Below are positions 63,895 to 64,000 of a DNA stretch of 64,000 nt, one piece after another. Below the pieces are notes generated by a model. The model saw only the letters and a program-made list of their open reading frames with translations. It was not told where the DNA came from and made no database searches. The DNA lies in NCBI GenBank assembly GCA_963753195.1, contig CAVWBH010000005.1, positions 62,001 through 126,000 of the forward strand, read 5' to 3'. Made by a program: the position numbers and the translations under genes. This DNA is from Palsa-504 sp963753195 (GTDB lineage Bacteria > Actinomycetota > Actinomycetes > Streptosporangiales > Streptosporangiaceae). Position 1 is the first letter of the stretch. Each line of letters begins with the position of its first letter.

Positions 63895-64000
63895 ATGGCG
63901 ATTTACCGGTACGGCCGGTACGTATACGGCCCGGACCCGCTGGCCGACGCCTACGACGTCCGCGGCGCCGTGGACGAGATGGGCGACGCGATCCTCGAGG
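63895..64000 (+). CDS. Start of the gene after the AAA+ ATPase (cut by window end)
   Basis: 35 codons visible from ATG 63895: MAIYRYGRYVYGPDPLADAY, then DVRGAVDEMGDAIL. AGAGG precedes the start, and the gap to the ATPase stop is 11 bases, so they are an operon. By position and the YGPDPLA start it is probably the VWA-domain partner of the chelatase-like ATPase, but the VWA motif lies outside the window. Confidence 0.6.
   Translation, partial: MAIYRYGRYVYGPDPLADAYDVRGAVDEMGDAILE

Noticed and set aside
1..64000. tRNA, rRNA or known riboswitch
   Set aside because: I saw no cloverleaf, rRNA segment or recognisable aptamer on reading the intergenic regions; a covariance-model search would be needed to be sure.

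Overview
The window is high-GC DNA (about 70% by eye) from an actinomycete, probably a filamentous, soil-type one. The evidence is a mycothiol-conjugate amidase (mca), an IdeR-type iron regulator, the actinobacterial families DUF2530, DUF3027 and DUF3263, a groEL without groES under CIRCE elements, a lon under an HspR (HAIR) operator, and TPR/NB-ARC proteins. I cannot name a genus.

1-30.5 kb is mostly core chromosome: plsX (3' end), argS (with a frameshift), a secreted protein, a receiver-less winged-helix regulator, a PAS-GAF-PP2C-ATPase phosphatase, ideR, pdxH, serC, thpR/marR, DUF2530, DUF3027, an MFS protein, two cold-shock proteins, groEL, thrC, otsA (with a frameshift), otsB, DUF3263, a SAM hydrolase, a subtilisin-fold protein without its catalytic Asp and His, lon, a phosphopantetheinyl transferase, folB, a rhodanese, a small membrane protein, an unusual serS and an acidic protein.

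30.5-39.2 kb looks like a broken native locus with foreign DNA inside it. Remnants of a minus-strand SNF2 helicase-SWIM protein operon lie at both edges: the N-terminus at about 39.0-39.2 kb and a deleted SNF2/SWIM chimera at 30.6-31.6 kb. Between them sit a large serine recombinase, a small gene, and a complete, translationally coupled SNF2-SWIM pair on the opposite strand. The inner DNA has visibly lower GC. The simplest reading is an integrative element that broke a SNF2-SWIM operon and carries its own copy.

39.5-47.1 kb is a probable exopolysaccharide locus. It has a cellulose-synthase-like GT2 transferase with a duplicated extracytoplasmic domain. Opposite it is a coupled operon of a PilZ (c-di-GMP) protein, a signal-peptidase homologue lacking both catalytic residues, and a GH12-like lipoprotein. 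A secreted beta-helix-like protein follows. 47.1-51.4 kb is core again: mca and a small membrane protein, greA, and a divergent TetR/DHA2-transporter pair with palindromic operators.

51.4-59.2 kb is a decaying accessory region. Two NB-ARC-TPR genes carry several frameshifts each. They flank an intact TPR gene and a membrane-anchored ECF-like sigma factor. The sigma factor's linker is a 60-bp tandem repeat array in which one 59-bp unit breaks the frame. A 4-hydroxyphenylpyruvate dioxygenase fragment follows. 59.2-64 kb holds murJ, ilvA, an AAA+ chelatase-like ATPase and the start of its partner gene.

Several core genes (argS, otsA) carry single-base deletions in short C runs. Some frameshifts may therefore be sequence errors rather than biology.
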